From: Symbiodinium natans
Taxonomy: Eukaryota > Sar > Dinophyceae > Suessiales > Symbiodiniaceae
Reading direction: 5' to 3'
NCBI GenBank assembly: GCA_905221605.1
Contig: CAJNDS010002067.1
Location: forward strand, 480,501-526,294
DNA length: 45,794 bases
Part shown: piece after piece, positions 34,572 through 43,642 of the stretch
How positions within the stretch are numbered: position 1 is the stretch's first letter
How the letters are laid out: each line of letters opens with the position of its first letter
Position numbers and translations under genes: made by a program
Notes under the pieces: model-generated
Seen by the model: only the letters and a program-made list of their open reading frames with translations
The model's database searches: none
Told to the model about the DNA's origin: nothing

Positions 34572-34680
34572 CCTAAACCCATAAACCCTAACCCTGAACC
34601 CTAAACCCTAAACCCTAAACCCTAAACCCTAAACCCTAAACCCTAAACCCTAAACCCTGAACCCTAAGCCCGAAGCCCTT
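34572..34680. repeat. CCCTAAA array
   Basis: About 15 units. Confidence 0.96.
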
Positions 34681-34738
34681 AACCCCCCCAAGTGCCCCCA
34701 AAACTCGCGAACCCAGCGCGTGCGCGCGCGCTCGACAG

Positions 34739-34806
34739 GAGAGGTTGCAGAACAGCGTCAAAGTCTGCAAGATGTGCGGGAAGCCGTGTCCTTCAACTGC
34801 ACTGAG
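34739..34806 (+). CDS. Gene F exon-like island, Cys-rich
   Basis: Acceptor CGCTCGACAG, frame ERLQNSVKVCKMCGKPCPST then AL. The CxxCxxxC spacing could bind zinc. It runs directly into a family A element at 34808, so the right end is unclear. Confidence 0.42.
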
Positions 34807-34807
34807 A

Positions 34808-35130
34808 CCCTTATACCAGGAGTCCTTAGTAGGGATTATAATGGGGGGGTACTATAGTCCCTATTTAAGGACTGTTAGTATAAGGGGGAACACTGAGGTT
34901 TTAGTGGTCTTACGGTTTAGGGTTCAGGGTTCACCCCTACACCAAGAGTCCTTAGTAGGGATTATAATAGGGGGGTACTATAGTCCCTGTTCAACTGCAC
35001 TGAGGTTTTAGGGGTCTTACGGTTTAGGGTTGAGGGTTCACCCTTATACCAAGAGTCCTTAGTAGGGATTAGAATAGGGGGTACTATAGTCCTTTTTAAG
35101 GATTGTTTGTAGAAGGGGGAACATCCCAGG
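34808..35130. repeat. Three family A elements in tandem
   Basis: Copies at 34808-34892, 34933-34991 and 35041-35128, each with AGTCCTTAGTAGGGATTA and GGTACTATAGTCC. They are joined by a spacer with GAGGTTTTAG(T/G)GGTCTTACGG. TTCAACTGCACTGAG occurs before the first copy and again at the end of the second. Confidence 0.85.
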
Positions 35131-35199
35131 TTTCTGACTAAAACCCCCTATTGTAGGGAAGCCTATTTGAGCAGTCCCCATCGCCCTGAAACACGTGCC

Positions 35200-35330
35200 G
35201 TAAACCCTAAAACCTAAACCCGAAACCCGAAACCCTAAACCCTAAACCCTAAACCCTAAACCCTGAACCCTAAACCCTAAACCCTAAACCCTAAACCCTA
35301 AACCCTAAACCCTAAACCCTAAACCCAAGC
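35200..35330. repeat. CCCTAAA array
   Basis: About 18 units. Confidence 0.97.
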
Positions 35331-35332
35331 AG

Positions 35333-35364
35333 GTGCCTTCACGCTGTCTAGCGCCCTGGCCGCA
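35333..35364 (+). CDS. Gene F exon-like island (32 nt)
   Basis: Acceptor CCCAAGCAG, frame AFTLSSALAA, donor GTGAGA. Confidence 0.42.
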
Positions 35365-35447
35365 GTGAGACCTTGGCGTTGTGGCGTTGTGGCCATTCCA
35401 AGCCCAAACCCGATGCCCCAAGACCATGAACTCCTAGACCTCAAAGC

Positions 35448-35572
35448 CCCTAAACCCTAAACCCAAACCCTAAACCCTAAACCCTAAACCCTAAACCCTA
35501 AAACCTAAACCCTAAACCCTAAACCCTAAACCCTAAACCCTAAACCCTAAACCCTAAACCCTGAGCCCCTCA
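35448..35572. repeat. CCCTAAA array
   Basis: About 17 units. Confidence 0.97.
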
Positions 35573-35604
35573 ACCTCTCAGCCCTGAAACTCGAAAAGCT
35601 CTAG

Positions 35605-35688
35605 ATCCTGCTGCTGGTGAAGAAGCCCATGACACTATGGATTCTACGGCTGCCCAAACCCTTAGAAATAGAAAAAAAACCGCCAAGG
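35605..35688 (+). CDS. Gene F exon-like island
   Basis: Acceptor AAAGCTCTAG, frame PAAGEEAHDTMDSTAAQTLR then NRKKTAK, donor GTCATG. Phase 1 in and out. A second frame (ILLLVKKPMTLWIL) is open. Confidence 0.42.
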
Positions 35689-35702
35689 GTCATGTCCCTG
35701 CA

Positions 35703-36100
35703 GCCCCTAAACCCTAAACCCTAAACCCTAAAGCCTAAACCCTAAACCCTGAACCCTGAACCCCAAACCCAAGACCCTAGACCCGAAGCCTTAAACCCTA
35801 AACCCGAAGTCGTGGAATCTCACGAAGTGGCTTAAGGGTTCAGGGCTTCGGGGGCGGTTCAGGGTCAGGGTTCGGGGTCTAGGCTTTAGGGTTTCGGGTT
35901 TAGGCTTTAGGGTTTAGGGTTAGGGGTTCGGGGTCTGGGGTTGTAGGGTTTTGGGGTCGGCTTGAAGGACTTGCAGGTTTGGCGTTTGAAGGCATTCGGG
36001 CCGTTTAGGGTCTAGGGTTTAGGGCTTCGGGTTCAGGGTTTAGGGCTTAGGGCTTCGGGTTTTGGGTTTTTGGGCTTAGGGTGCAGGGTTTAGGGTTTGG
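35703..36100. repeat. CCCTAAA block then degenerate TTTAGGG block
   Basis: CCCTAAA at 35703-35815 and variable TTTAGGG/TTCGGGG/CTTAGGG words at 35830-36100. Confidence 0.88.
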
Positions 36101-36106
36101 GCTCAG

Positions 36107-36256
36107 CGCCATCAAGGTTGCAATGCCTGTGGTGCGAGCCTGAAGGACCGAGGGCCATGTTGCATCTGCGCAAGCAAGCGAAACCCGAAGCAAGGGCTCC
36201 GCCAAACCCTTCCAGGCTTGGATGCAGGGCTTGGGGCTTCAATTGAAACGCTTTAA
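36107..36256 (+). CDS. Gene F candidate last exon, Cys-rich
   Basis: After GGGCTCAG a 49-codon frame reads RHQGCNACGASLKDRGPCCI, CASKRNPKQGLRQTLPGLDA, GLGASIETL then TAA. The CxxC...CCxC pattern suggests a zinc-binding segment. The TAA comes just before a CCCTAAA array, so it may instead be read-through of an intron. Confidence 0.4.
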   Translation, partial: RHQGCNACGASLKDRGPCCICASKRNPKQGLRQTLPGLDAGLGASIETL

Positions 36257-36360
36257 ACCCTAAACCCTAAACCCTAAACCCTAAACCCTAAACCCTAAAC
36301 CCTAAACCCTAAACCCTAAACCCTAAACCCTAAACCCTAAACCCTAAACCCTAAACCCTA
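36250..36360. repeat. CCCTAAA array
   Basis: Fifteen perfect units. Confidence 0.97.
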
Positions 36361-36517
36361 TGTAGGCTTACTTGGAGGTTCATTGTACTTGTTCACCAAT
36401 GAGAACTGTAGTTCTAGCCCACTTATAAGACCCGAAAGTGCCCTGATATGGTTAGCGGTACAGTTGTAAGTACAGTTATATAATTGCTTAGTAAGTACCA
36501 TGAACCTCTAAGTAGGG
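36361..36517. repeat. MITE-like element, family B, longest copy
   Basis: Left end GCTTACTTGGAGGTTCAT, right end TACCATGAACCTCTAAGTAG: an inverted repeat about 155 bp apart. Confidence 0.75.
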
Positions 36518-36912
36518 GTTCATGGTTGAGGATTTGTAGGGCTTCTAGAGGTTCCAGGAACTTGTGGGATTCTAGGTTGCCAAAAATTTCAGGGGTTCTA
36601 GGGGTTTTAGGGTCTTTTGGGGTTTTAGGGGTGGGTGGATGGGGGTGTAGTTAAGGTATCGTCTGGTCGCAGGATGTACAGCGGTCGTTCAGTGACAACA
36701 TCTTCATGGGTTTCATCTACGGCATTGCAAAGGCGGGCCTGGGGGACCCAAGCCCTGTAAGCTCTAAGTCCAAAAACCTGAGCCCTATAACACTTTGAAA
36801 CCCCATGGCTTAAAAAACCTAGAACTCCTGCGAACCCTGTATGATCTAAATCTTTAAACACTGAGCTCTAAGATTGTAAACCCTCAATCCTAAGCCTACA
36901 AACCCTGCGTAG

Positions 36913-36928
36913 CCGCGAGGCGGATGAA
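36913..36928 (+). CDS. Candidate micro-exon (16 nt) with consensus donor
   Basis: CCTGCGTAG acceptor, READE, donor GTAAGT. Too short to be certain. Confidence 0.28.
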
Positions 36929-36959
36929 GTAAGTAGGGTTCAGGGTCTAGGATGATTGG

Positions 36960-37110
36960 GGTTTGGGGTTTAGGGTTTAGGTTTAGAGGGTTTAGAGGGT
37001 TTATAGGGTTTATAGGATTTATAGGGTTTGTAGGGTTTGTAGGGTTTGTAGGGTTTGTTGGGTTTGTAGGGTTTGTAGGGTTTGTAGGGTTTGTAGGGTT
37101 TGTAGGGTTT
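36960..37110. repeat. TTTGTAGGG nonamer array
   Basis: TTTAGAGGG and TTTATAGGG units, then about ten TTTGTAGGG units. The Asn-Pro-Thr and Tyr-Lys-Pro ORFs over it are repeat translations. Confidence 0.98.
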
Positions 37111-37149
37111 ATCTTCGGGTGTGCTGAGTGTAGAGATGGCTCTTTGGGG

Positions 37150-37230
37150 AAATGATGGTGAGTGTACATATACACTATATATATGTGTGTATATGTATAT
37201 GTATGTGTATATATATAGAGGGTGTCCTTT
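37150..37230. repeat. TATA-rich tract, family D remnant
   Basis: GATGGTGAGTGTACATATAC and GGGTGTCCTTTCGGGGATGCC recall family D, with a TATATG microsatellite between. Confidence 0.5.
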
Positions 37231-37231
37231 C

Positions 37232-37427
37232 GGGGATGCCAACTAAAATCGACCTGCTGCACAGTAAGGTGTCCATCCCGATTATTGTGCTTGATAACCC
37301 ACCCCCGACAAATTAGCATTTCAAAAGCACAAGCCCATAAATTCATGAAGCATTCCCATTGTAGGGCTTCAGATTGTAATTTGGAATACTTTCTAGGGCA
37401 AGGAGGGTCGCAAGGGGTTTCATTCAA
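37232..37427 (-). CDS. Possible minus-strand exon (weak)
   Basis: The minus frame reads SEALQWECFMNLWACAFEML then ICRGWVIKHNN, which looks protein-like, but the only start is TTG and no splice pair is obvious. Confidence 0.2.
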
Positions 37428-37506
37428 TAGTAAGGGAAAGGGATTGAGGGATAAAAGGGAACTTTGTTAGGGGCCGAAACACCAAACCTTAAACCCTAAA
37501 CCCTCA

Positions 37507-37680
37507 GGCCATTGCCCGAAACCTTAACCGCCAAATCTCGTGGGCTGGTGGTTCGTCACCTGCTTGCGTAATATGGTGGGGCCGGCTATCCACAATGCAG
37601 CCTTGCAAGTTCTTCTGCTCGACCCAATCACTCAGACCTTCCCACACACACTGACTAACCCTCAACTTAACCCTACCCTC
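37507..37680 (+). CDS. Exon-like island, frame uncertain
   Basis: After CCCTCAG all three frames are open for a while: PLPETLTAKSRGLVVRHLL to a GTAATA donor at 37568, AIARNLNRQISWAGGSSP, or WFVTCLRNMVGPAIHNAALQ and VLLLDPITQTF. Probably coding in part. Confidence 0.35.
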
Positions 37681-37844
37681 AAAAGCCCTGAAAGACCGGG
37701 AGTCTCGCAAGCACATCCTGTCTCCGCGGGTCTTTGAGAGTTTCGGGTCTAGGAATCGGGATTTAGGGAGAATTCCTCGCTGAAGGGGAAATTCCCGTAC
37801 AAAATCTCCATGCGTGCCGGGCGCCCAGAAGTTCGTGTTACCCC

Positions 37845-37935
37845 AAACCCTAAAGCCTCAACCCTAAACCCTAAACCCTAAACCCTAAACCCTAAACCCT
37901 AAACCCTAAACCCTAAACCCTAAACCCTAAACCCC
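37845..37935. repeat. CCCTAAA array
   Basis: Twelve units. Confidence 0.97.
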
Positions 37936-38125
37936 AAATTTCGGAGTTGCTCGAACTTGTTGTCTGTCGCTGGGTGTTATTTTGTCTCTGTTCGAATGTC
38001 CGCAGGATTTGGGAACTTCTCGGGTCCTCAGCCCACCTTGAACCCTAAGCCCTAAAACCCCCCAAGCCTTAACCCTCAAACGAATCTAAGCGGCCACCCA
38101 CTCTCTGGCGCCTCGCCATGGGCAG

Positions 38126-38161
38126 GGTTTTTCGCATCAGAGGATCCCGAGCAGTTGAGAG
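38126..38161 (+). CDS. Gene G exon-like island
   Basis: Acceptor CCATGGGCAG, frame FFASEDPEQLR, donor GTCTCT. Phase 1 in and out. Confidence 0.42.
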
Positions 38162-38267
38162 GTCTCTTGTTTTTTTCTAACTGGCCTTTATGGGGCACTT
38201 AGGGAAGTCGGCACTTTTTTTAATGTCCCCCGAAGTATCCCTGAGTAAGTTATAGGGAGTTTACGAG

Positions 38268-38316
38268 CTCGTACGATCGCCCTGCGGAGCTCTTGCGGGG
38301 ATGTTCTTCGTGGCCT
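38268..38316 (+). CDS. Gene G exon-like island with GTGAGTTTAGGG donor
   Basis: Acceptor GTTTACGAG, frame RTIALRSSCGDVLRG, donor GTGAGT at the edge of TTTAGGG. Phase 1 in (matches), 2 out. Confidence 0.42.
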
Positions 38317-38449
38317 GTGAGTTTAGGGTTTAGGGTTGGGGTAGTTTCATGGACCCTTCATACCTCCTTCAAAAGGGTTCTGATGTACGGGCCCCGAAAT
38401 TGTATAGGGTCTACAAGGAGTATGTAAGGGGCCCATACTACGGGCCTTA

Positions 38450-38760
38450 GGGGTTTGCGGTTTAGCATTTAGGGTTGAGGATTTCGGGTTTAGGGTCCGA
38501 CCCAAAGCCTCAACCCTCGGAGCCGGTCTGCTAGGGTTTGGCTTTGGGTTTGTAGGGTTTACAGGCTTACAGGGTTTACAGGGTTGAGGGTTTATAGGGT
38601 TTAGGGTTGTGGGCTAGAGGGTTTGTAGGGCTCAGGGTTCATAGGATGTAGGGTTTGTAGACTTCTAGGGTTTGGGGTTTACAGGGTTCACGGGGCTTGA
38701 GGAGAGGGTTGATAGGGTTGAGGGTTCACGGGTTCGAGGTTTATAGGCTTCAGGGTCACT
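38450..38760. repeat. Degenerate TTTAGGG/TTTACAGGG words
   Basis: Loose TTTACAGGG, TTTATAGGG and TTTGTAGGG units without a regular period. Confidence 0.75.
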
Positions 38761-38919
38761 GCGTTTTCTATGGCCCTCGAACTGCGAACCCACGGGGTGG
38801 AAACATGACGCCAGAAACGTGGGGCGAGCGCCAGGGGTTAGGTTTTGGTTCACGTTCATGGTGCGCACCTGGGGTGTTTCTAGCGCCGGAGCACCTCTTC
38901 ATCGAGGTGCCTTAGACCC

Positions 38920-39445
38920 TGACTTAGACCCTAAGCCCTAAGCCCTAAACCCTAAACCCTAAACCCTAAACCCTAAACCCTAAACCCTAAAAAAAAGAAA
39001 CCCTAAACCCTAAACCCTAAACCCTAAACCCTAAACCCTAAACCCTAAACCCTAAACCCTAAACCCTAAACCCTAAACCCTAAACCCTAAACCTAAACCC
39101 TAAACCCTAAACCCTAAAAACCCTAAACTCTAAACCCTAAACCCTAAACCCTAAACCCTAAACCCTAAACCCTAAACCCTAAACCCTAAACCCTAAACCC
39201 CAAACCCTAAACCTTAAACCCTAAACCCCAAACGAAGGCTTAAGGCCCTAGTCTCCAAGCCTAAGCAAATAACCCTAAACCCTAAACCTTATACCCTAAA
39301 CCCTAAACCCTAAACCCTAAACCCTAAACCCTAAACCCTAAACCCTAAACCCTAAACCCTAAACCCTAAACCCTAAACCCTAAACCCTAAACCCTAAACC
39401 CTAAACCCTAAACCCTGAACCCTGAACCCTGAACCCTAGACCCTA
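38920..39445. repeat. Longest CCCTAAA arrays
   Basis: 38930-39235 (over 40 units, split by an A-run at 38988) and 39265-39420 (over 20 units), with a short unique spacer. Confidence 0.98.
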
Positions 39446-39459
39446 AGCAAGCTAATCAG

Positions 39460-39541
39460 GCCCAGACGCCGGATGTTCTTTGCTTCGACGATCCACTCCA
39501 GTGCTCTTCCTGCCACCTCAACGCATCCCCGGCTTCGGAGG
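39460..39541 (+). CDS. Gene G exon-like island, CSSC motif
   Basis: Acceptor GCTAATCAG, frame AQTPDVLCFDDPLQCSSCHL then NASPASE, donor GTTTAGGG. Phase 0 in, 1 out. Sits exactly between a CCCTAAA and a TTTAGGG array. Confidence 0.52.
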
Positions 39542-39690
39542 GTTTAGGGTTTAGGGTTTTGGGTTTTGGGTTTAGGGTGTAGGGTTTAGGGTTTAGGGTT
39601 TAGGGTGTAGGGTTTAGGGTTTAGGGTTTAGGGGGTTTAGGGTCCAGGTTTCAGGTTTAGAGTTTATGGTTGAGGGCTTAGGGGGGGGGG
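39540..39690. repeat. TTTAGGG array and G-run
   Basis: About 13 units with TGTAGGG variants, then a G-run at 39681-39694. Confidence 0.95.
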
Positions 39691-39694
39691 GGGG

Positions 39695-39835
39695 TGTAGC
39701 TAGTTACATTAATATACACACACATATCTTGATATGTGGACGTATTAAAGTCCATATACAGACATATATTTTTATAGATTTTTCATATATCGTATATCTT
39801 GTTTAGACAGTAGATATGTCGTGCTGTAGTATCTT
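39695..39835. other. AT-rich tract
   Basis: Strongly AT-rich, beginning TAGCTAGTTACATTAATATA. A similar TAGCTAGTCAC starts the AT-rich ORF region at 43629. No gene. Confidence 0.5.
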
Positions 39836-39999
39836 GTGGGTTCAGGGCTCAGGCAAACCCGCTCTTCTTCACCTCGGTTTGGGGTTGAGGGATTCAGGCA
39901 TATGTACATTTTCGTAGTTGTGTGCTATAACGTGTGTGGTTCAGGGTTCGAGGGTCGAGGTCCTCCACCTTTGTGGCAGCTCATGGCTCCTGACTTTGG

Positions 40000-40045
40000 T
40001 TTCAGCATAGGAGCGCGCCCAGAAGGCATCTTGAGCAGGCTCCCC
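40000..40045 (+). CDS. Exon-like island (weak)
   Basis: After TTTGGTTTCAG one frame reads IGARPEGILSRLPPT; no clear donor. Confidence 0.25.
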
Positions 40046-40594
40046 CCAACCCTAAAGACCCTAAAGCTCCTTAAAAGCCTTGGGAACCCTAAAATCCCGA
40101 AGAACCCTAGCAACCCTAACAAACTTGTGAACCCCAAAAACCCCAAACCCTAAACCCTGAAGACTAGACCCGCAAGATGGGTGCAGACCGCTCCAAGCTC
40201 CCCTAAATCCGCAGTGCTGGTGCTCCAATTGCGTTCTTTCGGGGGTTTGGGGGGGTTGTACCCTCATACCCTCGACGCATTTCTGAGGTTTTTGCTTCAA
40301 CCCTGCGCTCCAAACCCCCGCAGGCATCCAATCGAAAAGTAGACAACCAGCCCTTTGCCCGAGAAGCTAGGGCTGGACCCGCAACCCCAAACCCTCGACC
40401 CTAAGCCCTGATGCCAGGCAATACCCACCTCTGTCTACTGCTGTGACATGAGGCGCCCGTAAAGTTTTCTTGGGTCTCAGAGGGTTGAAACGTAAAGGCA
40501 TAGTCGGCCCTTGAGGATCTGTGTGTATATATCTATTTATTCGATGTCTGGATATCTGTAAATACATAGATAATTCACAACGAATAAATAGTAC

Positions 40595-40595
40595 A

Positions 40596-40646
<51 letters not shown>

Positions 40647-40765
40647 GATGATGGTGGGTGTTTGTCATCATCATCATCATTCATCATCATTGTTGCTACT
40701 GCTGTTGTAGTTGCTGTTGCTATTGTTACTGTTTTTGCTCTTATCACTATTCTTGCTGCTGCCTG

Positions 40766-40796
<31 letters not shown>

Positions 40797-40805
40797 AGCA
40801 CCACT
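40595..40805. repeat. Compound trinucleotide repeat
   Basis: GATGAT (40597-40650), CATCAT (40666-40690), GTTGCT-type (40690-40740) and CTGCTG (40756-40797) tracts. The Asp- and Ala/Ser-rich ORFs are repeat translations. Confidence 0.96.
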
Positions 40806-40954
40806 GATACTACTAGTATGACTGTCTTCATCGTTCACGTGCCTTTTCTTCGGGGGGGGGATGGGTTACGGTTGCGGGTTTCGTGGATTTGGAGTTGGGG
40901 GATTTCGGGGATGCTTGGGGGTCTGGGGGGTTAGATGTTAGAGGCTTTGGGGGG

Positions 40955-40984
40955 TGGGTTGGGGGGGGGGGGGGGGGGGGGGGG
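40955..40984. repeat. G-run
   Basis: About 25 consecutive G. Confidence 0.98.
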
Positions 40985-41387
40985 AGTCTTCATGGGGTGT
41001 TTGAGTTACATCTCAAGCTCGGTTGTGCCTTTGTCTGCTTCATTCTTGGGCAGGGCTGAGGGCTTAAACCTTTCCCTCAAACACGCCCTGAGCTCCAAAC
41101 CCTATGTCCTTGAACTTGAGAATGCATGTAGGCTGCTATTGCCCTAAACCCTAAACCCTGAACCCTAAACCCTAAACCCTAAACCCTATACCCGAAGCCC
41201 TCAACCCTAGACCGCAAGGCCCACCCCCGAGGGTTGGGGGTATAGGGTTTGGGGTTTCAGGGTGTAGGGGGTTTAGGGAACTGAACGGCCGCTCACCCTA
41301 ATGCTCGGCTCCTGAAGTTTACCCAAAAGAGGTCCCTGGCCCAAAGCACGAAACCCGAAGCCAAAACCCTCTCTCTTCTACTGAGCT

Positions 41388-41408
41388 ACAAATACCCCTG
41401 CGGCATGT
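41388..41408. repeat. 21-bp direct repeat, left copy
   Basis: Begins ACAAATACCCC and ends GCGGCATGT; identical to 41790-41810. It lies immediately left of a long CCCTAAA array. In frame it can read QIPLRH. Confidence 0.9.
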
Positions 41409-41755
41409 GGAGCCTAAACCCTAAACCCTAAACCCTAAACCCTAAACCCTAAACCCTAAACCCTAAACCCTAAACCCTAAACCCTAAACCCTAAACCCTA
41501 AACCCTAAACCCTAAACCCTAAACCCTAAACCCTAAACCCTTAAACCTAAAACCCAAAACCGAAACCCAAACCGAAAACCCATAAACTAAACCCTAAACC
41601 CTAAACCCTAAACCCTAAACCCTAAACCCTAAACCCTAAACCCTAAACCCTAAACCCCAAGCCCTCAGCCCTAAGCCCTAAACCCTAAACCCTAAACCCT
41701 AAACCCTAAACCCTAAACCCTAAACCCTAAACCCTAAACCATAAACCATACCTTA
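41409..41755. repeat. CCCTAAA array
   Basis: About 45 units in three blocks, with degenerate CCGAAAC words at 41560-41585. Confidence 0.98.
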
Positions 41756-41789
41756 GCCCCTAACCCCTCAACCACAAACCCGCTGGGCG

Positions 41790-41810
41790 ACAAATACCCC
41801 TGCGGCATGT
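41790..41810. repeat. 21-bp direct repeat, right copy
   Basis: Second copy, followed by GTAAGC, a good donor. Between the copies lies little but CCCTAAA repeat. Confidence 0.9.
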
Positions 41811-41819
41811 AAGCGGCAG

Positions 41820-41867
41820 GTACCTCTTCACCGACCCACCACGAGGTGCCTGAGCTGTGCTGGAGCG
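41820..41867 (+). CDS. Gene G exon-like island
   Basis: Acceptor AGCGGCAG, frame TSSPTHHEVPELCWS (phase 1 in and out), donor GTTTAAGG. Another frame (YLFTDPPRGA, stop) continues from the 21-bp repeat. Confidence 0.38.
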
Positions 41868-41901
41868 GTTTAAGGTTTAAGGGCTTGGTGGCCCCCAAGG
41901 G

Positions 41902-42065
41902 TTGGGGTTTAGGGTTTAGGGTTTAGGGTTTAGGGTTTAGGGTTTAGGGTTTAGGGTTTAGGGTTTAGGGCTTAGGGCTTAGGGCTTAGGGCTTAGGGCT
42001 TAGGGTGTTAAGGGTTTAGGGCTTAGGGCTCAGGGCTTAGGGTTTAGAGTTTAGGGTTTAGGGAA
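41902..42065. repeat. TTTAGGG then CTTAGGG array
   Basis: Nine TTTAGGG units, then a homogenised CTTAGGG block and mixed units. Confidence 0.97.
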
Positions 42066-42239
42066 GCCCTGATTATCTCTTTTGGTGGGTTGTGCATAAC
42101 TGCTGCTTTGTGGGTTTTGGGGCTGCAGGCAAACTCAGGCGAACCCTAGACCTTAAAACTAAAACAAGGCAACATCCTGAGCCCTAAGCCCTAAACCACA
42201 ACCCGAACCCTGCAACCCAGCCCGATGAAGCAGTCAAGG

Positions 42240-42480
42240 CCTCTAAACCCTAAACCCTAAACCCTAAACCCTAAACCCTAAACCCTAAACCCTAAACCCT
42301 AAACCCTAAACCCTAAACCCTAAACCCTAAACCCTCAACCCTATAACCTAAACCCTAAACCCTAAACCCTAAACCTAAAACCTACCTAAACACTGAACAC
42401 AAAACCCTAAAACCCTTAAACCCTAAACCTAACATTAAACCCAGAACCCTAAATTCCTAAAACCTAAATCCCTACCCCTC
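42240..42480. repeat. CCCTAAA array
   Basis: About 18 clean units, then degenerate words. Confidence 0.95.
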
Positions 42481-42522
42481 ATCCCCCAAGCCGATCACCC
42501 TGAGGCCTTGCACTCCTCTCAG

Positions 42523-42579
42523 AGTTGCCAGCGTGTGGCGGCGAGGCAGCTTGGAGCAGCGCACGCCAGAGAATTTTGG
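42523..42579 (+). CDS. Gene G exon-like island
   Basis: Acceptor CTCCTCTCAG, frame SCQRVAARQLGAAHAREFW, donor GTTTAGGG. Phase 0 in and out. Confidence 0.5.
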
Positions 42580-42697
42580 GTTTAGGGGGTTTGTTTTTGG
42601 GGGGTAGGGTTTAGGGGGTTTGGGTTGGGGTTGGGTTTGGGGTTTCTCACACTAGGCTTAAAGGTTTAGTTTGAGGGCTTAAGAGGACTATGAGCAG

Positions 42698-42778
42698 GGT
42701 CACCAGCGCTTCTCTAGAGACTCGAGGAGAAGGAGACACAATGTGATTCGGACCGTCCCTTTAGCGCGCAAGCACTAA
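42698..42778 (+). CDS. Gene G candidate last exon, basic
   Basis: Acceptor CTATGAGCAG, phase 0 in (matches), frame GHQRFSRDSRRRRHNVIRTV then PLARKH and TAA at 42776. Confidence 0.45.
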   Translation, partial: GHQRFSRDSRRRRHNVIRTVPLARKH

Positions 42779-43045
42779 ACCCAAACCCTAAAACCCAAAC
42801 CCCTTAAACCCTAAACCCCAACCCCACAAACACCACACACACAACCACATAACCCCAACCCAAACCCTAAACCTAAAAACCCTAATCCTAAACCATCAAA
42901 AACCATCAACCCTAAACCCTAGACCCTAAACCCAAACCCAAAAACCTAAACCATAAAACCCTAATACCATAAAAAAACCCTAAAACCTAAAACCCTAAAC
43001 CTAAACACAAAACCTAAACCCAAAACCCTTAACCCTAAACCCTTC
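42779..43045. repeat. Degenerate CCCTAAA region
   Basis: A-rich CCCTAAA-like words without a regular period, directly after the proposed stop. Confidence 0.85.
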
Positions 43046-43073
43046 ATTTGGACGTGATGCGTTAGTTCTTCAG

Positions 43074-43142
43074 CTTCACCTCGAAACGCTCGAGGTACTG
43101 GAAGAGAACGAGGCTCCGAACTTTCCAGCGACAGGACTCTAA
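43074..43142 (+). CDS. Exon-like island ending in a stop
   Basis: Acceptor GTTCTTCAG, frame LHLETLEVLEENEAPNFPAT then GL and TAA. Between a CCCTAAA and a TTTAGGG block. Acidic, helical. Confidence 0.42.
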   Translation, partial: LHLETLEVLEENEAPNFPATGL

Positions 43143-43153
43143 ACCCCTCCCTC

Positions 43154-43624
43154 ATTAGGGTTAGGGTTTAGGTTTAGGGTGGTTAGGGTTTAGGGTTTAG
43201 GGTGTAGGGTTTGGGTTGGTTTTAGGGTTTTTGGGTTTAGGGTTTTAGGGTTTTAGGGTTTTAGGGTTTTAGGGTTTTAGGGTTTTAGGGTTTTAGGTTT
43301 TTAGGGTTTTAGGGTTTTAGGGTTTTAGGGTTTTAGGGTTTTAGGGTTTTAGGGTTTTAGGGTTTTAGGGTTTTAGGGTTTTAGGGTTTTAGGGTTTTAG
43401 GGTTTTAGGGTTTTAGGGTTTTAGGGTTTTAGGGTTTTAGTGTTTTAGGGTTTTAGGGTTTTAGGGTTTTAGGGTTTTAGGGTTTTAGGGTTTTAGGGTT
43501 TTAGGGTTTTAGAGTTTTAGGGTTTTAGGGTTTAGTGTTTTAGGGTTCTAGGGTTTTAGGGTTTTAGGGTTTTAGGGTTTTTGGGTTTTAGGGTTTTAGG
43601 GTTTTAGGGTATTAGGGTTTTAGG
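43154..43624. repeat. TTTTAGGG octamer array
   Basis: A few TTTAGGG heptamers, then about 48 TTTTAGGG octamers, highly uniform. This octamer is the telomere unit of Chlamydomonas; here it is an internal array. Confidence 0.98.
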
Positions 43625-43642
43625 GGGATAGCTAGTCACCAT

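Larger units (their letters stand above)
27701..36256 (+). other. Gene F: putative multi-exon gene model(s)
   Basis: About 24 exon-like islands on the plus strand. Phases agree along 27701-27788 to 27904-27933 to 28079-28132 to 28162-28186 to 28282-28321; at 29263 to 29456; along 29664 to 29816 to 30042; at 30340 to 30781; and along 32314 to 32431 to 32615 to 33004. A frame ending in TAA at 36256 is the proposed 3' end. It could be two or more genes. Two of its last islands are Cys-rich. Product unknown. Confidence 0.35.

Noticed and set aside
40367-40934. Asp-rich and Ala/Ser-rich ORFs
   Set aside because: Translations of GAT, CAT and CTG trinucleotide tracts.
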